A model generated the notes under the pieces. That model was given only the letters and a program-made list of their open reading frames with translations, made no database searches and had not been told where the DNA came from. Shown here piece by piece: positions 53,452 to 62,539 of a stretch of DNA of 64,000 bases. Position 1 is the first letter of the stretch. Each line of letters starts with the position of its first letter. Origin of the DNA: Dechloromonas sp. (GTDB lineage: Bacteria; Pseudomonadota; Gammaproteobacteria; Burkholderiales; Rhodocyclaceae); the NCBI GenBank assembly GCA_028687035.1, contig JAQUAX010000013.1, forward strand, positions 1-64,000, in the 5' to 3' direction. The position numbers and the translations under genes were made by a program.

Positions 53452-54099
53452 TCAGGCCTCGAGCAGTCCGTTGCGCACCGCGACCAGCGTCAGCTCGGCG
53501 GCGTTCTGCACGTTGAGCTTCTGCTTGATGTGATACAGGTGGGTGCCAACCGTCGACGGGCTGACGCAGAAGGCGCTCGCCACCTCGTTGACCGAGCGGC
53601 CCTCGGCCAGCTTCAGGAAGACCGCCAGTTCCTTCTCGGTCAGCGCCTCGACCGGACTGGCCGAGCCGGACAGCTGGGCCAGCGCGACGGCCTGCGCGAG
53701 TTCCGGATCGAGGTAGCGGCGGTCGCGGGCGACTTCGCCGACGGCGCGCAGGAATTCGTCCGGCGCCGCCCGCTTGCACAGGTAGCCGCGCGCGCCGAGC
53801 CGCAGCGCGCGGACCGGCACGATGTCGTCGTGGTGCGCCGACAGCATCAGCACGCGCGCCTTCGCCTCCCAGGCGAGCAGGCGCTCGAGCGCGGCCAGGC
53901 CGCCGATGCCGGGCATCGACACGTCCATCACGACGAGGTCGGGCGTCGTTTCGGCGTACAGGCGGACCGCGCTCTCGCCGTTCTCAACCTCGCCGACGAC
54001 GCTGGCGCCGGCGCCTTCGAGCAGCAGCCGGAAGCCCAGGCGGACCATCGCGTGGTCGTCGGCAAGCAGCACGCGGACGCCGTTCAGTGGGGTATTCAT
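53452..54099 (-). CDS. LuxR/NarL-family response regulator
   Basis: A 215-residue response regulator: receiver (D14, D15, phospho-acceptor D59, Lys in YLCKRAAPDEF) and C-terminal HTH LuxR domain (LTEKELAVFLKLAEGRSVNEV, SPSTVGTHLYHIKQKL). ATGA overlap with the kinase gene makes them a pair. In PQQ-alcohol systems such regulators (ExaE, PedR types) control dehydrogenase genes, which may apply here. Confidence 0.9.
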   Translation of the reverse strand: MNTPLNGVRVLLADDHAMVRLGFRLLLEGAGASVVGEVENGESAVRLYAETTPDLVVMDVSMPGIGGLAALERLLAWEAKARVLMLSAHHDDIVPVRALRLGARGYLCKRAAPDEFLRAVGEVARDRRYLDPELAQAVALAQLSGSASPVEALTEKELAVFLKLAEGRSVNEVASAFCVSPSTVGTHLYHIKQKLNVQNAAELTLVAVRNGLLEA

Positions 54100-55427
54100 G
54101 CGATTTCCTCCGCAAACAACGGGAAACGGGCGGTCAGGCGGAAGCCGCCGCCGGCCGGGTGATCGAATTCGAGCCGGCCGCCGAGCTGCGCGACGCGCTC
54201 GGCCATGCCGGTCAGGCCGAGGCCGCAGCCGGCCTGGGCCGACGGGCGGCCGTCCCGGCCGCGGCCGTTGTCGGCCAGCGCCAGGCGCAGGCCGTCCGCG
54301 TCGCGGACGATGGCCAGTTCGACGCGGCTGGCCCCGGCGTGGCGGACGACATTGGTCAGCCCTTCCTGGACGACGCGGACGACGGCCTGCGCGAGCGGCT
54401 CGGGCAGCGGCCGGTCGCCGAGCTCGATGCGGCGTTCGAGCGCGATTTCCTCGTGCTGGACCTGCCAGGCCGCGAGCAGCCGGCCGAGCGCGGCCGGCAG
54501 CGCCTCCTGCGAGCGCAGCCGGTGCAGGATGCGGCGCACGCCGTCCTGCATCTCGCCGGTCACCGCGACGATGCCCTGCGCCTGGCCGTGCACCGCCGGC
54601 AGTTCGCCGGTGCGCTGCGCGATCGCGCCGGCCAGCGCGCGCACCGCGGTGATGCCCTGGGCCAGTTCGTCGTGCAGTTCGCGGGCGATGCCGCGGCGCT
54701 CGGCCTCGAGGTGCGCGTTCATCCGCTCGGCAACCTCGCGCTCGGTTTCGAGCCGGACGTTGTCGTCGACCGCGGCGACCAGCCGGTCGGCCATGCCGTT
54801 GAACGCGCGCGACAGCCGGGCGAGTTCGGGCGGCGCGAAGACCGGCAGCCGGGTGTCGAAGCGGCCGGCGCCGGTCCGGTCGAGTGCCTGCATGACCAGC
54901 GCCAGCGGGCGCAGCGCGCGGACCAGCGCCCAGCGCGCGGCGGCGAACAGCAGCGCGAGCAGCGCGGCAGCCCAGCCGGCCATCGCGGTCAACTCGTCCC
55001 AGGCGTCGATAATCGAACGCGAGGCGTCGGGCGCCAGCACCAGCGTCAGCTCGCCGACCGCGATCCGGCGCTCGGCCAGATCCGGCGCGATCAGTGCGGC
55101 GAAGGCGCCCGGCGCGCTGCGCCCGGCCTTGTAGGTCGGACCCGGCGAGCGGTAGCGCAATGCACCGCCGGCATCGACGACGCGCAGCTCGTGGGCGCGG
55201 ATGCGGCCGAGCGGACGCACCGCGGCGACCAGCCGGTCGGCGTCGGTGATGCCCGCGCTCAGCGTCTTCAGCATCTGCTCGGAAACCCGGGTCGCCGCCT
55301 CGATCTCCTCGTGGATCGCCGCCCGCGTGCCGTGCAGCCACAGGCCGGCGAGCACGGCGACCAGGCTGGCGGCGAGCGCGGTCAGCACCAGGCTGATCCG
55401 CGTGTGCAGGCTCAGCGCGCGCATCAT
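54096..55427 (-). CDS. Sensor histidine kinase (HisKA_3 / NarX-UhpB type)
   Basis: A 443-residue membrane kinase: TM1 (about 11-30), a periplasmic domain of about 110 residues, TM2 (about 148-168), HAMP (LRPLALVMQALDRT onward), HisKA_3 phospho-site in RGIARELHDELAQGITAV, and HATPase_c (GLTNVVRHAGA, DNGRGRDG, GCGLGLTGMAER). Start 55427 overlaps the receptor stop; ATG 55424 is an alternative. The periplasmic domain could sense metal or substrate state. Confidence 0.88.
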   Translation of the reverse strand: MMRALSLHTRISLVLTALAASLVAVLAGLWLHGTRAAIHEEIEAATRVSEQMLKTLSAGITDADRLVAAVRPLGRIRAHELRVVDAGGALRYRSPGPTYKAGRSAPGAFAALIAPDLAERRIAVGELTLVLAPDASRSIIDAWDELTAMAGWAAALLALLFAAARWALVRALRPLALVMQALDRTGAGRFDTRLPVFAPPELARLSRAFNGMADRLVAAVDDNVRLETEREVAERMNAHLEAERRGIARELHDELAQGITAVRALAGAIAQRTGELPAVHGQAQGIVAVTGEMQDGVRRILHRLRSQEALPAALGRLLAAWQVQHEEIALERRIELGDRPLPEPLAQAVVRVVQEGLTNVVRHAGASRVELAIVRDADGLRLALADNGRGRDGRPSAQAGCGLGLTGMAERVAQLGGRLEFDHPAGGGFRLTARFPLFAEEIA

Positions 55428-57724
55428 TTGCCGCCGAAGGCGTAGCGCACGCCGATCCACGCGGCGCGCGGCGCGCCCGGTGCGACGAAGGTCTCGCGCC
55501 GCCACAGGTCGCTGTCGGCGGTGAAGGCGTTGCCGGCGCCGACGAAGGGATTCTCGGCCAGCGCGCCGGCCGTCGCGTAGCGCCGGTCGAACACGTTGTT
55601 GACCTTGGCGAACAGCTGCCAGCCGCCGCCCAGCTTCAGGTCGCCGTTGAGGTTCAGCACCGCATAGCCGGGCAGCTTGCCGCTGCCCTCGAAGGTGCGG
55701 TCCTCGCCGAAGGCGTCGGTCGCCTCGCCGGCGCGGTGGCGGTTGTTCTCGTTGCCGCGCGCGTACTGGCCGGAGAAGGCCTGCAGGTCGGCACCCAGGC
55801 GCAGCGCGTCGGTGGCGCGCCAGGACAGCGCGAGCTTCAGGCTGTGCGCCGGCAGGCCGGGCAGGCGGTCGCCGGTACGCACCAGGATCTCGTCGTCCTG
55901 GCCGCCGCCCGTGCATTCGGGCGCCGTGCCGCGCGTCGAGTTGTTCTCGGCCAGAATGCAGGCGCTGGAGCCGAAGGTGGCGTGCAGGTAGGCGTAGCCG
56001 ATCGACCAGTCGACCCGGCGATGGCTGCCGTCGAGCCCCAGCTCGATGCCCTGGCGGCGCGTCTTGCCGAAATTGGTGAAGTAGCCGGCGCTGGTCGAGG
56101 TGCCGACGAACAGAATGTCGTCGCTGTTCAGCGTGCGGTAGACGCCGGCGTGCCAGCGGACTTCGCCGGGCAGCGTGCCGCGCAGGCCGGCCTCGACGGT
56201 GCGCGCGACGACCTGCTTCAGGTAGGGGTCGGCGGCCATCGAGTTGGGCAGCGTGCAGGGATTTGCCGGATCGGCGCAGCCCAGTTCGATCGGCGTCGGG
56301 ATGCGCGTGCCCTGGCTGACCCCGGCATACGCGGTCAGCCGCGGCGCGGCCTGCCAGGTCAGGCCGAGCGCCGGATTCAGCTTGCGGTAACGGTGGTCGC
56401 CGTCGAGATTGGGCGGCGTCGGGTCGAGCAGGTCCTTCGTCGTCACCCGGCTGACGTTGTAGCGCGCGGCGGCGGTCAGGTGCAGGTCGCGGGTAATTTC
56501 GATGGTGTCGGCGGCGTACAGGCTGAAGGTGCGGGTCGTGCCGCGCAGGCGGTTCTCGTCCTCGACGTCCTGCAGTTCGCCGACGCCGCGCGTTTCGTCC
56601 AGTTCGCCGAGCTGCTGGGTCTGCCCGAAGCGGACGCGCGACGCGTCGTATGATGCGCCGACCGCCAGCTGGTGGCGCGCCGCGACCCGGTTCCACTGCA
56701 GCGCGGCGCCGCTCGTCCGCTGCGTCGTCGCGGTGCGGTTCAGCGCGCCGCTGCCGGCGCCCGGATCGTCCTCGAACGCGTCGTTCATGTCGCCGTTCAG
56801 CGTCCGCGTCCGGGTCTGGCGGTGGTAGAGATTGGCGCTGAGGCTGCTCGACTCGGTCAGCCAGCGCTTGCCGGACAAGGCGATCTGGGTCGAGGTGTTC
56901 CGGGTTTCGTCTGGGTGCGTGAAGATGTTCTCGCGGCGCTGGGCGAGCAGCGACTGCGGCACCAGGCCGTTGCCGACCAGCCGCGTCCGCGCGTGGCTCA
57001 GGCTGAGATCGGCCTCGGTGTCGGCATCGCGCCACGACAGCTTGCCGAACAGCTGCTTGACGTCGGACGGCGAATGGTCGCGCCAGCCGTCTTCGCGGAA
57101 CCAGTCGCCGGCGACGTAGGCGCCGAGCCGGCCGGCGTTGCCGCCGTATTCGAATTCGCTGTTGCTGCGCCCGAAGCTGCCGCCGGACAGCTCGACCTTG
57201 CCGCCCGGATGCGTGAAGCCGTTCTTGGTCCGGATCGCCAGCGCGCCGCCCAGCGTGTTCAGGCCGTACACCGGATTCGAGCCGGGCACCAGGTCGAGAC
57301 CGGCGATCGCCGAACGCGGCAGCAGTTCCCAGTTGACGGTGTCGCCGAAGGGCTCGTTGATGCGCACGCCGTCGAGATAGACCGACAGGCCCTGCGCCGT
57401 GCCGAGCAGCGGCGACGCGGTGAAGCCGCGGTAATTGAGGTCGGCCTGGTAGGGATTGCCCTGGACCTCGTTCAGGTTGACGCCGGGCAGGCGGCGGGCC
57501 AGCGCCTCGGCGACGCTGACGCTCTCCAGTTCCTCGAGCTGCGCTTCGCTCAGCGACTGCAGGTTGCCCGGCACCTGGCGGCGGTCGATGCCGATGCCGG
57601 CCAGCGGCGTGCTGCCGACGACCTCGACGGTGTCGGCCTGAACGACCGGGCCGGCGGCGTGAACGGGGGCGAAGGCGGCGGCCAGCGCGGCGCCGATCAG
57701 GGAATGGGGAAAGACTTGTCTCAT
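55424..57724 (-). CDS. TonB-dependent receptor linked to quinoprotein dehydrogenase
   Basis: A 766-residue receptor with a signal peptide (to about VHA-AGP), plug (LEELESVSVAEALARRLPG, VYLDGVRINEPFGD, GSNPVYGLNTLGGALAI) and barrel ending GVRYAFGGK. It is coupled by ATGA-type overlaps to a TonB-like gene before it and a sensor kinase after it. Being in an operon divergent from a lanthanide-type PQQ dehydrogenase, it may import a lanthanide chelate or a substrate; no motif proves this. Confidence 0.82.
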   Translation of the reverse strand: MRQVFPHSLIGAALAAAFAPVHAAGPVVQADTVEVVGSTPLAGIGIDRRQVPGNLQSLSEAQLEELESVSVAEALARRLPGVNLNEVQGNPYQADLNYRGFTASPLLGTAQGLSVYLDGVRINEPFGDTVNWELLPRSAIAGLDLVPGSNPVYGLNTLGGALAIRTKNGFTHPGGKVELSGGSFGRSNSEFEYGGNAGRLGAYVAGDWFREDGWRDHSPSDVKQLFGKLSWRDADTEADLSLSHARTRLVGNGLVPQSLLAQRRENIFTHPDETRNTSTQIALSGKRWLTESSSLSANLYHRQTRTRTLNGDMNDAFEDDPGAGSGALNRTATTQRTSGAALQWNRVAARHQLAVGASYDASRVRFGQTQQLGELDETRGVGELQDVEDENRLRGTTRTFSLYAADTIEITRDLHLTAAARYNVSRVTTKDLLDPTPPNLDGDHRYRKLNPALGLTWQAAPRLTAYAGVSQGTRIPTPIELGCADPANPCTLPNSMAADPYLKQVVARTVEAGLRGTLPGEVRWHAGVYRTLNSDDILFVGTSTSAGYFTNFGKTRRQGIELGLDGSHRRVDWSIGYAYLHATFGSSACILAENNSTRGTAPECTGGGQDDEILVRTGDRLPGLPAHSLKLALSWRATDALRLGADLQAFSGQYARGNENNRHRAGEATDAFGEDRTFEGSGKLPGYAVLNLNGDLKLGGGWQLFAKVNNVFDRRYATAGALAENPFVGAGNAFTADSDLWRRETFVAPGAPRAAWIGVRYAFGGK

Positions 57725-58419
57725 GTCGTTTTTCTGAGCTTGTAATTGACCGGGACGACAACCTGGATTTCGGCGTCGTCGAGGCTTTCGGGAAACGGCG
57801 GCAGGCCGGCCAGCGCCTCGACCATGGCCAGCGCGTGGCGGTCGAGCACATCGTGGCCGCTCGACCGGTCGAGCGCGATGCCGAGCAGGTTGCCCTTGCG
57901 GGCCACCTTCAGGCGCAGCCGGACCTCGCCCTCCCAGCCGCGCAACGCGGCGAGGCGCGGATATTCCTGGCGGCCGGCGAACAGTTCGGCCAGGCGCTGG
58001 CGGTAGCCGGCCAGCGCATCGCCGGCCGGCCGCGCCGCGGGCGCCGGTCCCGTGGCGACCGCCACGGCAGCCGGTGCAGGTGCCGGCGCTGCGCTCGGGC
58101 CGGGAACGGCCGGCGCGTCGGCCGGCCCGGCAGCCATGGCATCGCGCGTCGCCGCCAGGGGCTGCGCGCGAGAGGGGAGCTGCCGGACCTTCGGGGGAAG
58201 CGCCGCGGCCGCCCGGGCAACGGGACGGGCCGGCGCTTCGGCAGGCGGTGAAGCGGGAAGCGCCGGGCCGGCGGCGAGCGCGGCACGCAGCGTGGCGACC
58301 AGCCGCGGCGGCTCGACCGGGGCCGGCTGGCGCTGCCAGGCCATGGCGACGAACAGCGTCGCGTGCAGCGCGGCCGACAGGCCGAAAATCAGCCCCAGGC
58401 GGCGGTTGACCGCGGCCAT
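57721..58419 (-). CDS. TonB-like energy transducer dedicated to the adjacent receptor
   Basis: A 232-residue TonB-family protein: N-terminal membrane anchor (LGLIFGLSAALHATLFVAMA, residues 8-27), a long Ala/Pro-rich spacer (about 34-135) and a C-terminal domain with YPRLAALRGWEGEVRLRLKV and VPVNYKLRK. It is distinct from the TonB at 17895. Start 58419 overlaps the metallohydrolase stop by one base; its stop overlaps the receptor ATG. No exbB/exbD accompany it, so it may borrow those at 18530-19709. Confidence 0.82.
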   Translation of the reverse strand: MAAVNRRLGLIFGLSAALHATLFVAMAWQRQPAPVEPPRLVATLRAALAAGPALPASPPAEAPARPVARAAAALPPKVRQLPSRAQPLAATRDAMAAGPADAPAVPGPSAAPAPAPAAVAVATGPAPAARPAGDALAGYRQRLAELFAGRQEYPRLAALRGWEGEVRLRLKVARKGNLLGIALDRSSGHDVLDRHALAMVEALAGLPPFPESLDDAEIQVVVPVNYKLRKTT

Positions 58420-59357
58420 CAGCGTTCGCCCCCGAGCGCGGCGCGCTCGGCGGCCGGGAACAGGTGGCCGACCGAACGGCGGAACTCGCTGGCGGCGACC
58501 GGCAGCCCGGCGAACTCCGGCGGCAGCGGCCGGGCCAGCACCTCGTTGATGTCCAGCCCGGCCTGCGCCGCCTCGTCCATGGTCCGCTGCAGCCACTGCA
58601 GCCAGGCACGGGTGCGGCGGATCGGCGCGGCGTCGCCGGCGACCTGGCCGTGACCGGGAACCAGCGCCTTGAAGCCGGGCTCGCGGGTGATCGCCTCCAG
58701 CGTGTCGAGCGCCGCCAGCCAGCGGGCCGGATCGGCGTGCGGCGTGGTCGGCGCGCGGTCGTTGAAGACCAGGTCGCCGGCGAACAGCACGCCGCCCGTT
58801 TCGTCGTAGACGGCGAGGTCGGCGCCGGTGTGGCCGGCCAGTTCGAGCAGGCGCAGCCGGCGGCCGGCGACCTCGAGGCGCCCGCCGGCCAGCGTGCGGC
58901 CGGGGACGACGACCTCGGTGCCCTTCATCCAGTCGCCGGTCAGCCGGAACAGGTTCTCGGCGAAGGCGTTGCCGTCCGTCGCGATGCCGTCGCGGGTGGC
59001 GGCCAGCGCGCCGGTCGCCGCGGCGTCGTAGGCCTGGCCGCCGAGGAAATGGTCCGGGTGGTGGTGGGTGACGATGGCCAGCGCGACCGACTGCGGCGTG
59101 ACCCGGCCGATCGCCTCGCGCATCTGCCGGCCGTAGCGCAGCGACGGCCCGGTGTCGATGACGACGACCCCGCCGTCGCCGACGATGAAGCCGGTATTGA
59201 CGATGTTGCCGCCGTTCGCCTCGCTGAAATCCTCGGTCAGGCCGACGAAGGCATAGACGCCGTCGGCGACCGCGCGCGGCGCCAGGCGGTAGTCGAAACC
59301 GGCGGCGGCGGCAACGCCCGCGGCCAGCCCGACGCAGAGTCCGGCCCAGCGCTTCAT
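58419..59357 (-). CDS. Quinoprotein-relay zinc metallohydrolase (metallo-beta-lactamase fold)
   Basis: A 312-residue exported metallo-beta-lactamase-fold protein: signal peptide (to about AAA-GFD), zinc motif THHHPDHFLGG, further ligand sites in LELAGHTGADLAVY and VPGHGQ. It belongs to the SoxH-related hydrolases found with PQQ dehydrogenases and the SoxYZ-like carrier, whose gene overlaps its start (ATGA). Proposed to act on a carrier-bound intermediate; biochemistry unproven. Confidence 0.83.
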   Translation of the reverse strand: MKRWAGLCVGLAAGVAAAAGFDYRLAPRAVADGVYAFVGLTEDFSEANGGNIVNTGFIVGDGGVVVIDTGPSLRYGRQMREAIGRVTPQSVALAIVTHHHPDHFLGGQAYDAAATGALAATRDGIATDGNAFAENLFRLTGDWMKGTEVVVPGRTLAGGRLEVAGRRLRLLELAGHTGADLAVYDETGGVLFAGDLVFNDRAPTTPHADPARWLAALDTLEAITREPGFKALVPGHGQVAGDAAPIRRTRAWLQWLQRTMDEAAQAGLDINEVLARPLPPEFAGLPVAASEFRRSVGHLFPAAERAALGGER

Positions 59358-60124
59358 GGTGCGACCCTCGCCCGGAACGCGTTGCCGTTGTTGTCGCGCC
59401 CGACCGCCTCGACCGGACCGCCAGCGCTTTCGCGCTGCAGCGTGAATACCGGGTTCTCGGCGACCGGCTCGAACAGCCGGACGCGCATCAGCGGCCGGCC
59501 GTCGGCCTCGGCGAAGCGGATTTCCTCCAGGTGGAAGGCCGGGATGCCGGCGACCAGGCCGGTATCCATCGGATGCACGACGCGCATCCGCAGCCGGCCG
59601 GCGTTCGGCCCGGACGACCACTGGCGGCCGCTGACCTCGTTCAGGTGCGACTGCCATTCGGGCGACGCGCGGCCGGCGGCCGGCGCGGTGCAGCCGCCGC
59701 CGACGGTATTCACCCAGGTGCCGCCGACGTGCCAGACGCCGTCGGCGGTGCGCACCGCGGCGCGCACCGGCGTCGACTGCTGCAGCTTGACGCGGAAGCC
59801 GAGGGAAGCGCGCGCGCCCTCCGGATAGAAGCGCAGCACTTCGACGATCGGGTTGAAATCGGCGAACACGACGACCTCCGCGATTTTGGCCAGCGCCGAC
59901 GCGTCGACCGTGACCGGCACCTGCATCGGGTCTTCGGCGACCGACGGCGCGACGACCTTGACCCGCGGATCGAACAGCACCGGCGCGTCGCCGAGGAAGG
60001 TCCGGCGCATGTCCTCCCAGCGCGCCGAGGCCAGCGGATCGCCGGCCTCCTGCAGCGCCGCGGCCTCGGCCGGCGGCATCAGGGCGGCCAGCGCGATGGC
60101 GGCGATGCTCAACGGAAATTTCAT
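59354..60124 (-). CDS. Quinoprotein dehydrogenase-associated SoxYZ-like carrier
   Basis: A 256-residue exported fusion of SoxY-like and SoxZ-like halves: signal peptide (to about AEA-AAL), SoxY-like part ending near the carrier motif GGGCTAP (Cys about 148), SoxZ-like part (RMRVVHPMDTGLVAGIPAFH onward). Such fused carriers occur with PQQ alcohol dehydrogenases rather than sulfur oxidation. First gene of the divergent operon. Confidence 0.85.
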   Translation of the reverse strand: MKFPLSIAAIALAALMPPAEAAALQEAGDPLASARWEDMRRTFLGDAPVLFDPRVKVVAPSVAEDPMQVPVTVDASALAKIAEVVVFADFNPIVEVLRFYPEGARASLGFRVKLQQSTPVRAAVRTADGVWHVGGTWVNTVGGGCTAPAAGRASPEWQSHLNEVSGRQWSSGPNAGRLRMRVVHPMDTGLVAGIPAFHLEEIRFAEADGRPLMRVRLFEPVAENPVFTLQRESAGGPVEAVGRDNNGNAFRARVAP

Positions 60125-60516
60125 GATGTCTCTCTCCTGCCCTTGCGGGTCTGTTTGGCGAAAGACGTCTGCAAGCCCCGTGCCAAAGGCCGGCTGCCGC
60201 AGCCGGCGGGGTTTTCGCCCGGACGGGGCGGTTCACCGCAACAGGCGGCTGCGCAAGTTTGGAACAGTTGCCCTCATTTGCAGCAGGCGCCCGCAACAGC
60301 GGCCGCCCCTGCCGGGAAGCGCGGCAAACGGCCGCCGCGCCAGCAGCGACGCGGCGCCCGGCGGTTTCGGGTGGCGCATGGCACAGGCCTTGCGGTACGC
60401 CCTCCCCGTCAGCGGGCCGATTCAGGGAAAGGAAGGCGGACCGCGGGCAGGTCGTGCCGATCCGGCCGGTCACACCGGGCGGCTTCGGCGCCTATGGATA
60501 ACCAAGGAGACAATCC
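60125..60516. other. Divergent regulatory region between SoxYZ-like and dehydrogenase genes
   Basis: No gene seen. The region holds a hairpin GCCGGCTG-CCG-CAGCCGGC at 60189-60207, a sigma-54 promoter at 60379-60393 and about 110 bases of leader before the dehydrogenase. Activator sites expected for sigma-54 were not identified. Confidence 0.5.
60379..60393 (+). promoter_or_regulatory. Sigma-54 (RpoN) promoter of the alcohol dehydrogenase
   Basis: TGGCACAGGCCTTGC matches TGGCAC-N5-TTGC exactly, with the GG (-24) at 60380-60381 and GC (-12) at 60392-60393. Transcription would start near 60405. No other sigma-54 match of this quality was noticed. Confidence 0.72.
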
Positions 60517-62292
60517 ATGCAAAAACACAAAACCCTGCGCTACAGCGCCGTCGCCTTCGCCGTCGCCGCCGCGCTGTCCGGCGCCCCGGCCCGGGCCGAC
60601 GTCACCGACGCGGACATCCTCAACGATGCGAAAACCACCGGCGACGTCGTCAGCTTCGGCCTCGGCACCCAGGGTCAGCGCTACAGCCCGGCCACCCAGA
60701 TCAACACCAAGACGGTCAAGAACCTGGTCCCGGTCTGGTCGATGTCCTTCGGCGGCGAGAAGCAGCGCGGCCAGGAATCGCAGCCGGTGATCCACAACGG
60801 CAAGATGTTCGTCACCGCGTCGTACAGCCGCCTGTTCGCGATCGACGCGAAGAGCGGCAAGAAGCTGTGGAAATACGAGCACCGCCTGCCCGACGGCATC
60901 ATGCCATGCTGCGACGTGATCAACCGCGGCGCCGCGCTGTACGGCAACCTGGTCATCTTCGCGACGCTGGACGCCCAGCTGGTCGCGCTGAACCAGGACA
61001 CCGGCAAGGTCGTCTGGAAGGAAAAGCTCGACGACTACAAGGCCGGCTACTCCGCCACCGCCGCCCCGATCATCGCCAAGGGCAAGCTGATCACCGGCGT
61101 TTCCGGCGGCGAGTTCGGCGTCGTCGGCCGCATCGACGCGCGCGACCCGATGACCGGCAAGCTGCTGTGGACCCGCCCGACCGTCGAGGGCCACATGGGC
61201 TACACCTTCGACAAGGAAGGCAACAAGACCGAGAACGGCATCTCCGGCACGACCAACGCCACCTGGACCGGCGACCTGTGGCAGACCGGCGGCGCGGCGA
61301 CCTGGAACGGCGCCACCTACGATCCGGAAACCAACCTGATCTTCGCCGGCACCGGCAACCCGGCCCCGTGGAACAGCCACCTGCGCCCGGGCGACAACCT
61401 GTTCTCGTCCTCTACCGTCGCCATCGACGCCGACACCGGCAAGATCGCCTGGCACTACCAGAACACCCCGCACGACGGCTGGGACTTCGACGGCGTCAAT
61501 GAATTCGTCTCCTTCGACTTCAAGGACCCGAAGACGGGCAAGGTCGTCAAGGCCGGCGGCAAGGCCGACCGCAACGGCTTCTTCTTCGTCAATGACCGGA
61601 CCAACGGCAAGCTGCTGAACGTCTTCCCCTTCGTCAAGAAGATCACCTGGGCCACCGGCTACGACATGGTCACCGGCCGTCCGCTCTACACCGCCGACGG
61701 CCGTCCGGGCGACCCGAACGCCGGCGACGGCAAGAAGGGCAACTCGGTGTTCTCGGCGCCCTCCTTCCTCGGCGGCAAGAACCAGCAGCAGATCGCCTAC
61801 AGCCAGCAGACCGGCCTGTTCTACGTGCCGGCCAACGAGTGGGGCATGGACATCTGGAACGAACCGGTGTCGTACAAGAAGGGCGCCGCCTACCTGGGCG
61901 CGGGCTTCACGATCAAGGCACTGCACGACGACTACATCGGCGCGCTGCGCGCGGTCGACCCGGCCACCGGCAAGATCGTCTGGGAAAACAAGAACTACGC
62001 GCCGCTGTGGGGCGGCGTGCTGACCACCGCCGGCGGCCTGGTCTTCTACGGCACCCCGGAAGGCTACCTGAAGGGCGTCGACGCGAAGACCGGCAAGGAA
62101 CTGTGGTCCTTCCAGACCGGCACCGGCATCGTCGCGCCCCCGGTCACCTGGGAACAGGACGGCGAGCAGATGATCGCCGTGACCACCGGCTGGGGCGGCG
62201 CCGTGCCGCTGTGGGGCGGCGACGTCGCCAAGCGCGTGAACTACCTCGAACAGGGCGGTTCCGTGTGGGTGTTCAAGCTGCACAAGGGCTGA
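60517..62292 (+). CDS. PQQ-dependent alcohol dehydrogenase, lanthanide-type
   Basis: A 591-residue periplasmic quinoprotein of the methanol/ethanol dehydrogenase family: signal peptide (to about ARA-DVT), eight-bladed propeller, the vicinal disulfide C131-C132 ([11 protein letters not shown]). The active-site segment [12 protein letters not shown] has the catalytic Asp (D323) and a second Asp two residues on (D325), where calcium enzymes have Ala or Ser; this marks XoxF/PedH-like lanthanide enzymes. Electrons would pass to a cytochrome c not encoded here. Strong ribosome site AAGGAGACAATCC precedes the ATG; sigma-54 promoter upstream. Confidence 0.9.
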   Translation: MQKHKTLRYSAVAFAVAAALSGAPARADVTDADILNDAKTTGDVVSFGLGTQGQRYSPATQINTKTVKNLVPVWSMSFGGEKQRGQESQPVIHNGKMFVTASYSRLFAIDAKSGKKLWKYEHRLPDGIMPCCDVINRGAALYGNLVIFATLDAQLVALNQDTGKVVWKEKLDDYKAGYSATAAPIIAKGKLITGVSGGEFGVVGRIDARDPMTGKLLWTRPTVEGHMGYTFDKEGNKTENGISGTTNATWTGDLWQTGGAATWNGATYDPETNLIFAGTGNPAPWNSHLRPGDNLFSSSTVAIDADTGKIAWHYQNTPHDGWDFDGVNEFVSFDFKDPKTGKVVKAGGKADRNGFFFVNDRTNGKLLNVFPFVKKITWATGYDMVTGRPLYTADGRPGDPNAGDGKKGNSVFSAPSFLGGKNQQQIAYSQQTGLFYVPANEWGMDIWNEPVSYKKGAAYLGAGFTIKALHDDYIGALRAVDPATGKIVWENKNYAPLWGGVLTTAGGLVFYGTPEGYLKGVDAKTGKELWSFQTGTGIVAPPVTWEQDGEQMIAVTTGWGGAVPLWGGDVAKRVNYLEQGGSVWVFKLHKG

Positions 62293-62321
62293 TCGCCCGC
62301 CGGGCCACCCGGCCCAACCTG

Positions 62322-62356
62322 ACGGCCCGGCTGCCTTCGGCAGCCGGGCCGTTTTT
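62322..62356 (+). terminator. Terminator of the alcohol dehydrogenase gene
   Basis: Perfect 14-bp stem ACGGCCCGGCTGCC / GGCAGCCGGGCCGT with TTC loop followed by TTTTC, 30 bases after the stop. The remaining 180 bases to the CorC stop show no gene. Confidence 0.92.
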
Positions 62357-62539
62357 CTTTGCGGCAGCCGGCCGGCCGCGACGGCCTGAATCTATACAAG
62401 ATTTTTACGCGTCGATCGCCACAATGGTCAGCAGCGCACCGGACAATTCCTGAAATTCACGGACGCCACGGGGCAAGCGGCGGCGTTGCAGGCCAGAACT
62501 CCATGGCCAGATACACCATCAAGGCCAGCAGTTTCCGGG

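Noticed and set aside
59354..60124. Sulfur oxidation (Sox) protein
   Set aside because: SoxY and SoxZ halves are fused and the neighbours are quinoprotein genes; no soxA, soxB or soxX is present.
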